The translations under genes and the position numbers were made by a program. From assembly GCA_002317225.1 (NCBI GenBank), contig DCIW01000064.1, positions 1 to 15,490 of the forward strand: a stretch of DNA of 15,490 bases, written 5' to 3'. The DNA is from Prevotellaceae bacterium UBA1716 (GTDB lineage Bacteria; Bacteroidota; Bacteroidia; Bacteroidales; Bacteroidaceae). Positions 11,985-15,490 of this stretch are shown here, piece by piece. Numbering within the stretch: the first letter of the stretch is position 1; every line of letters begins with the position of its first letter. The notes below the pieces were generated by a model, which saw only the letters and a program-made list of their open reading frames with translations, was not told the DNA's origin and did no database searches.

Positions 11985-13484
11985 TTAGAATCGGAAACCG
12001 AGAGTTCCCATGATGTGACTACGGTTGTTTTTGATTGGAGTAGACTTAAGGTCTATGTCATCAAATGCGTAGAAATCGCCCTTCTGAGTCTGATACTGGT
12101 AAGAAAGATCCGCATAACCGCCCTTCCATCGATAGCCGATACCGCAAGTCACTCTGTGAGTAGCACCCCAGTTTGTAAAGTCTGTATCAGTGAATGGTTC
12201 ATAATATAAAATTGTCTTGTATCCATCCTTCTTGTAAGCACTTGAAAGATAGTTGTAGCCAAGACGGATGCTGAATGGTTCAACAGGCTTATACTCCACA
12301 CCAAGCTTCAAAGTGTGCTGACCTTTGAGAGTCTTCTTCACATGCTCATTTACACCACGGAAATAGTCTTTATCGCTATGGTTTATAGCTGTGTAACGTG
12401 ACGAACCGTAGTCAGAGTATTCATATTCAGCACCAATAGCAAGGAAATTGCCAATTGTGTGACCTAACGAAGCATTGAGTTTCCAAGGTGTACGGAATTT
12501 ATAGTCATAATCTCCAGATTCACCACTGCTACAAGAAAAATACGCCGCATCGAGTTGACTACCCATTTCAAGATAAGAGCCATTAGCATCAGTAAGACTA
12601 TACCAAATCGGAGTGTTCACAGAAAGACCAAATCGGAATGGAGACTCCTCTATTGGACGACATATAAAACCTAATTTCACATCAACACCAGTACCAGAAG
12701 TGCGGTACCAGTTCTCGAAACTATAAAAATACTTGTCAACACCGAGTTCCTCATAGAAAGACTCACGACTGTAATCCATATCATAGATACCAATAGAGAG
12801 TCCATAATAGAAGCGATCAGATGAGTTAAAAGAAACATTGATGTCCGCCTCAATATTGCTTCCATAAGTTGCTCGACGATAATTTGCATCCTGAGCTGAT
12901 ATACCAAAATATCCCTTTTCGTCTTCTCCTACAATTCCATCATGAGTACCTACACCTTGAGTCTTTGGAGCAGCTATATCAGCAAGGAGTCCCCAAGGAT
13001 CAGCACTATAGTTCCAATTATAATTCGCTAGATCTGCAATCTGGTATGTTTGAGAGAACGTATTGTCCAAATGCTGAACATGAACAAAGTTATTGCCTAA
13101 GAAATTGCGATTCTTCTTATAATTAACACCGAAGTTAATATATTGAATGCCATTTCCGCTATTATCAATCTGGAAAGCAAAGACTACACCTGCCTGATCA
13201 AAAGACATACGACTTCTTTCATATCCACGCTGACCCTCTTCACCTGTCACCACACCAGCAAGAGTAACGCTCGCATCTGACTTGCGGAAAAGACCTGTAC
13301 CAGCAGGATTAGAACCCATTGTGCTAATATCTGCACCAAGAGCATTAAGTGCGCCACCCATACCCACATAACGAGCTGTACCAATAAGATCTGACTGAAC
13401 AAGATTGCCAGCATCGTATGCATTTTGAGCAGAAGCAGAAAGTGCTGCAAGAGAAACTAAAGATGAGATTAATATCTTTTTCAT
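11985..13484 (-). CDS. Outer-membrane beta-barrel transporter, OmpP1/FadL/TodX family
   Basis: The 499-residue protein has a signal peptide (MKKILISSLVSLAALSASA|Q). I chose ATG 13484; the open frame extends 32 codons upstream, but that part is untranslated-looking spacer. The mature N-terminus, with DLIGTARYVGMGGALNALGA then DISTMGSNPAGTGLFR, matches the plug region of the FadL/TodX family, whose members carry hydrophobic molecules across the outer membrane. The rest is alternating amphipathic strands rich in Tyr, Gly and Asn (YINFGVNYKKNRNF, NASLGHTIGNFLAIGAEYEY, SIRLGYNYL, VTCGIGYRWKGGYADLSYQY), ending in the C-terminal aromatic signal GFRF for barrel assembly. The substrate is unknown. It follows the Trp/Gly-rich protein gene by 102 nt with no visible promoter between, so co-transcription is possible. 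Confidence 0.88.
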   Translation of the reverse strand: MKKILISSLVSLAALSASAQNAYDAGNLVQSDLIGTARYVGMGGALNALGADISTMGSNPAGTGLFRKSDASVTLAGVVTGEEGQRGYERSRMSFDQAGVVFAFQIDNSGNGIQYINFGVNYKKNRNFLGNNFVHVQHLDNTFSQTYQIADLANYNWNYSADPWGLLADIAAPKTQGVGTHDGIVGEDEKGYFGISAQDANYRRATYGSNIEADINVSFNSSDRFYYGLSIGIYDMDYSRESFYEELGVDKYFYSFENWYRTSGTGVDVKLGFICRPIEESPFRFGLSVNTPIWYSLTDANGSYLEMGSQLDAAYFSCSSGESGDYDYKFRTPWKLNASLGHTIGNFLAIGAEYEYSDYGSSRYTAINHSDKDYFRGVNEHVKKTLKGQHTLKLGVEYKPVEPFSIRLGYNYLSSAYKKDGYKTILYYEPFTDTDFTNWGATHRVTCGIGYRWKGGYADLSYQYQTQKGDFYAFDDIDLKSTPIKNNRSHIMGTLGFRF

Positions 13485-13503
13485 AAATATTATTACTTTT
13501 TTA

Positions 13504-13543
13504 ATCAAGTGGGAAATGCAGAATGAAACATTTCCCATTTGAT
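13504..13543. repeat. Stem-loop just upstream of the barrel gene start
   Basis: ATCAAGTGGGAAATG (13504-13518) and CATTTCCCATTTGAT (13529-13543) pair over 15 positions with one mismatch around a 10-nt loop. It lies 20 nt before ATG 13484. On the minus strand no T-run follows (AAAAAA instead), so it is not a standard terminator for the upstream gene and may act in mRNA stability or translation. Confidence 0.5.
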
Positions 13544-13586
13544 AATTAATCATTCCATTTACACTAACACAGGAAGACATGAGGCA

Positions 13587-14864
13587 TTATCGACGTCCAC
13601 CGCCGCCACCGCCACCGCGGGAGCCGCCTCCTCCGCCGCCGCCACCGCCGCGTGATCCACCGCCGCCACCGCCGGAATAGCTACCGCCACCACCGGAGTA
13701 ACTGCTACCGCTTGAATAGCTGCTATAAGTGCTACCAGAGCTTGAGCTTCCACTTGAATAAGAACTGCCAGAGTAAGAGCTTCGTGAATTTGACGAACTG
13801 TTATAAGTGCGAGTGCCACCGCTGTATGCGCTTGTACGACTGACACTATTTGCTGCACCACTGCGAGAACCGCCAGTATAAGAACTTGTTCGTGATGAAG
13901 CATTATTGCCGTAACTTGTTGAACGAGAACCGCTATATGAAGAGCGAGATGCATAGTTACTGCTTCTGCCTGCAGTTGCTCCAGCGTATGAAGAGCGCGA
14001 ACCATTAAGAGAACCGAAACGTGAAGTGCGAGAAGAACCGTCACTTGCAAAAGAAGATGTGCGAGATCCGCCACGACCAGAACCTAATGATGAAGAGCGA
14101 GTGCTGCGACCTGCAAGAGCACTTGTACGAATATTGCGAGAGCCAGGACCACTTGTCTCATATCCACGACCTTGTGAACGAGAACCTGCGTAGTGACCAG
14201 TAATACCACCATGACCTGCAGCGCCGCCACCAGGATAGTATCCCCAAGAAGGACCCCATCCCCAGTATTCCCAGCAGTAAGGATGGTTCCATCCCCACAT
14301 AGGACCATACCAGCAAGACCATGGGCCCCAGGCCCAACCATAGCTCCAGCCATAGCCCCAGTAGAATGGGTCTGTGTACCAATAATCATAATAATCATAG
14401 ATACCATATCCGTACATGAGATCCCAATAGAAAGGATTTCGGTATGCTATATAATGAGGAGAATGGAAACGAAGCAAACGACGGCTATAATAATAGTCAT
14501 CTTCAGCATCATCCATCTGGCGAGAATAACCAACCTTAACAGAATCCACTGTAGCATAGATAGAATCATTGCCACCTTCTGACTGCCAATCATCTCCATC
14601 AGAAGAAGTGCCGTCATAAGTATAGTTATAAGTGTAACGACGATTGTAGTCGTCATCCTTACGACTGTTTGTGTTATACACTACAGGCTGAGAAGAAGTT
14701 TCAGTAGCACTGTTAGCTGTTGTCGCATTCTTTGCTGCTGCAGAATTAACAACTCTCGAATTTACCGCTTTCGTAGTCTTCTTCTTTGGAGTGAAGTAGA
14801 CATCGTCTTGTGCCATGCTGAGCAATGGAACAAAAGCAAGAGCCATCAACAAAAGTTTCTTCAT
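13587..14864 (-). CDS. Secreted protein: Trp/Tyr-rich core, Ser/Arg-rich and poly-Gly tail
   Basis: The 425-residue protein has a signal peptide (MKKLLLMALAFVPLLSMA|Q); I chose ATG 14864 rather than a start 25 codons upstream that would cross the leader. Residues 19-120 are polar with an acidic part (SRKDDDYNRRYTYNYTYDG, QMDDAEDDYYY). Residues 124-212 are Trp, Tyr, Gly and Pro-rich, with 14 Trp between 147 and 207. Residues 213-390 are Ser/Arg/Thr/Tyr-rich low complexity with loose SRTSS and SRSSY repeats, and 390-425 is nearly all Gly with SRGGG and a final GGGRR. DNA in the last part is GC-rich and repetitive. Likely an extracellular or periplasmic structural or binding protein; I do not recognise a characterised family. 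It precedes the FadL/TodX-like gene. Confidence 0.85.
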   Translation of the reverse strand: MKKLLLMALAFVPLLSMAQDDVYFTPKKKTTKAVNSRVVNSAAAKNATTANSATETSSQPVVYNTNSRKDDDYNRRYTYNYTYDGTSSDGDDWQSEGGNDSIYATVDSVKVGYSRQMDDAEDDYYYSRRLLRFHSPHYIAYRNPFYWDLMYGYGIYDYYDYWYTDPFYWGYGWSYGWAWGPWSCWYGPMWGWNHPYCWEYWGWGPSWGYYPGGGAAGHGGITGHYAGSRSQGRGYETSGPGSRNIRTSALAGRSTRSSSLGSGRGGSRTSSFASDGSSRTSRFGSLNGSRSSYAGATAGRSSNYASRSSYSGSRSTSYGNNASSRTSSYTGGSRSGAANSVSRTSAYSGGTRTYNSSSNSRSSYSGSSYSSGSSSSGSTYSSYSSGSSYSGGGGSYSGGGGGGSRGGGGGGGGGSRGGGGGGGRR

Positions 14865-14897
14865 AATAAATATAGTTTTATTCGTTGTTCGATTTGA

Positions 14898-14924
14898 ATT
14901 TACCCACCAAATGAGCGGGTAAAT
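14898..14924. repeat. 8-bp stem-loop in the leader of the Trp/Gly-rich protein gene
   Basis: ATTTACCC (14898-14905) and GGGTAAAT (14917-14924) are exact reverse complements around an 11-nt loop. In the minus-strand mRNA it lies between the -7 box at 14937-14944 and the ATG at 14864, near the 5' end, where such hairpins often stabilise messages. Confidence 0.45.
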
Positions 14925-14936
14925 CTTTATTTGCTG

Positions 14937-14944
14937 CAAAGTTA
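14937..14944 (-). promoter_or_regulatory. -7 box of the Trp/Gly-rich protein gene
   Basis: TAACTTTG on the minus strand matches TAnnTTTG and is 73 nt upstream of ATG 14864. The nearest TTTG (complement of 14957-14960) is only 12 nt away, too close for a normal -33 element, so the promoter is incomplete by consensus. Confidence 0.4.
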
Positions 14945-15071
14945 ATTGAATTATTCCAAACTTTTAGGGATTTTTCCCTTTTATTAATAGGGATTAACCT
15001 ATTTTATAAAAAAAGAGTCTAATATGCGTGCGTACATTATATAATTTAAGCAAAAAACACATTCTGATGTC

Positions 15072-15490
15072 TTATTTTTTTCTTTCACGATACAGTTGAT
15101 AGGAATTTACCACATTGTGCCAAACAGAATAGAAACCGCCCGCCATTGCAGTAACAGGATTCATAAATGTATAGCCCATCCAAATTGCGAATATCGTGTT
15201 TTTCTGACCAAGACTTTGCGTTCCTGCCACCGTTTCTCCGTTATTTTTACCAATAACATGACCAAGATAAAATTGCAACAAGCAACTCGCTAATGAAGCG
15301 ACAGCAATTCCGACCAGTTCCAAAACGCTCTCATCACTATGCACTATCGCCTTCACCGTGATAGCGATTGCAAGAGCAAGAGCAACAGCCCAAAGGTTGA
15401 AAGCCAAATCCTTTTGTTTCAATATCTTCTGATGCAAATTTGGCAACAAGAAACGCACGAACCACGCAAGAAGAAGAGGCATTATGAGCA
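15072..15490 (-). CDS. Bile acid:sodium symporter family protein, C-terminal part
   Basis: The frame is open to the right edge, so the gene starts outside the window; the first internal ATG at 15482 is unlikely to be the true start. About 139 residues are visible. Hydrophobic segments occur at the start (PLLLAWFVRFLLP), at LAFNLWAVALALAIAITVKAIV, at ESVLELVGIAVASLASCLLQFYLGHVIG and around NTIFAIWMGYTFMNPVTAMAGGFYSVWHNVVNSYQLY. The GQSLGQKNT-type crossover (here TQSLGQKNTIFAIW) followed by a small-residue helix and a (W/Y)HN motif is what I expect of BASS family transporters, which move organic anions with sodium across the inner membrane. The substrate is unknown. The end is at 15072 with only weak hairpins in the following 130 nt (AATAGG/CCTATT at 14986-15003, AGGGA/TCCCT at 14966-14979). 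Confidence 0.65.
   Translation of the reverse strand, partial: LIMPLLLAWFVRFLLPNLHQKILKQKDLAFNLWAVALALAIAITVKAIVHSDESVLELVGIAVASLASCLLQFYLGHVIGKNNGETVAGTQSLGQKNTIFAIWMGYTFMNPVTAMAGGFYSVWHNVVNSYQLYRERKK

Noticed and set aside
13485..13580. 32-codon extension of the barrel protein
   Set aside because: It would place the signal peptide internally and translate the spacer hairpin.
13559..14074. 171-codon minus-strand frame rich in Ala and Val
   Set aside because: It is a frame-shifted reading of the repetitive Ser/Gly codons of the 13587-14864 gene.
14937..14960. Full promoter TTTG/TAACTTTG
   Set aside because: The TTTG is only 12 nt from the -7 box, while the consensus needs about 19-20, so only the -7 box is kept.

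Overview
This window looks like chromosome of a Bacteroidales bacterium, most likely a Prevotella-type member of the Prevotellaceae. Several promoters match the Bacteroidetes form (-33 TTTG, 19-20 nt spacer, -7 TAnnTTTG). The signal-peptidase-I substrates place Gln at the predicted mature N-terminus. The window also carries an OmpA protein with a LamG-like domain, a TodX/FadL-type barrel, a GIN-domain (DUF2807) lipoprotein and pantothenate and Kdo genes of Bacteroidetes type. The genus is inferred from protein resemblance only.

Layout. At the left edge is the start of a secreted protein on the minus strand that resembles PL11 rhamnogalacturonan lyases. A 441-nt non-coding stretch follows. Next, also on the minus strand, a probable two-gene unit encodes the OmpA/LamG protein and a small acidic lipoprotein. 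Divergent from it are panC and panD, which make pantoate-beta-alanine ligase and aspartate decarboxylase, the two branches that meet in pantothenate synthesis. The gap between them holds a GC-rich inverted pair of REP-like elements ending 5 nt before the panD start. A strong bidirectional terminator and a cluster of small palindromes separate panD from a convergent five-gene minus-strand run: slyD, aroC, ssb, kdsA, kdsD. The last four are tightly coupled, with ATGA overlaps or nearly so. KdsD makes arabinose-5-phosphate and KdsA condenses it with PEP to Kdo-8-phosphate for lipid A/LPS core.

After slyD, a divergent DUF2807 lipoprotein gene ends in a perfect hairpin. Then follow, on the minus strand: a tandem pair of paralogous four-helix membrane proteins, one with a run of ten histidines; a secreted protein plus a 61-residue small protein ending at a classic intrinsic terminator; a TodX/FadL-like outer-membrane barrel; a Trp/Tyr-rich then Ser/Gly-rich secreted protein; and, cut by the right edge, the C-terminal part of a probable bile acid:sodium symporter family protein.

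The core is ordinary housekeeping and envelope chromosome. I saw no transposase, phage, CRISPR, tRNA or rRNA. The least explained items are the REP-like pair upstream of panD, the 78-bp repeat-flanked segment at the OmpA 3' end, the His10 membrane-protein pair, and the 61-residue protein family.
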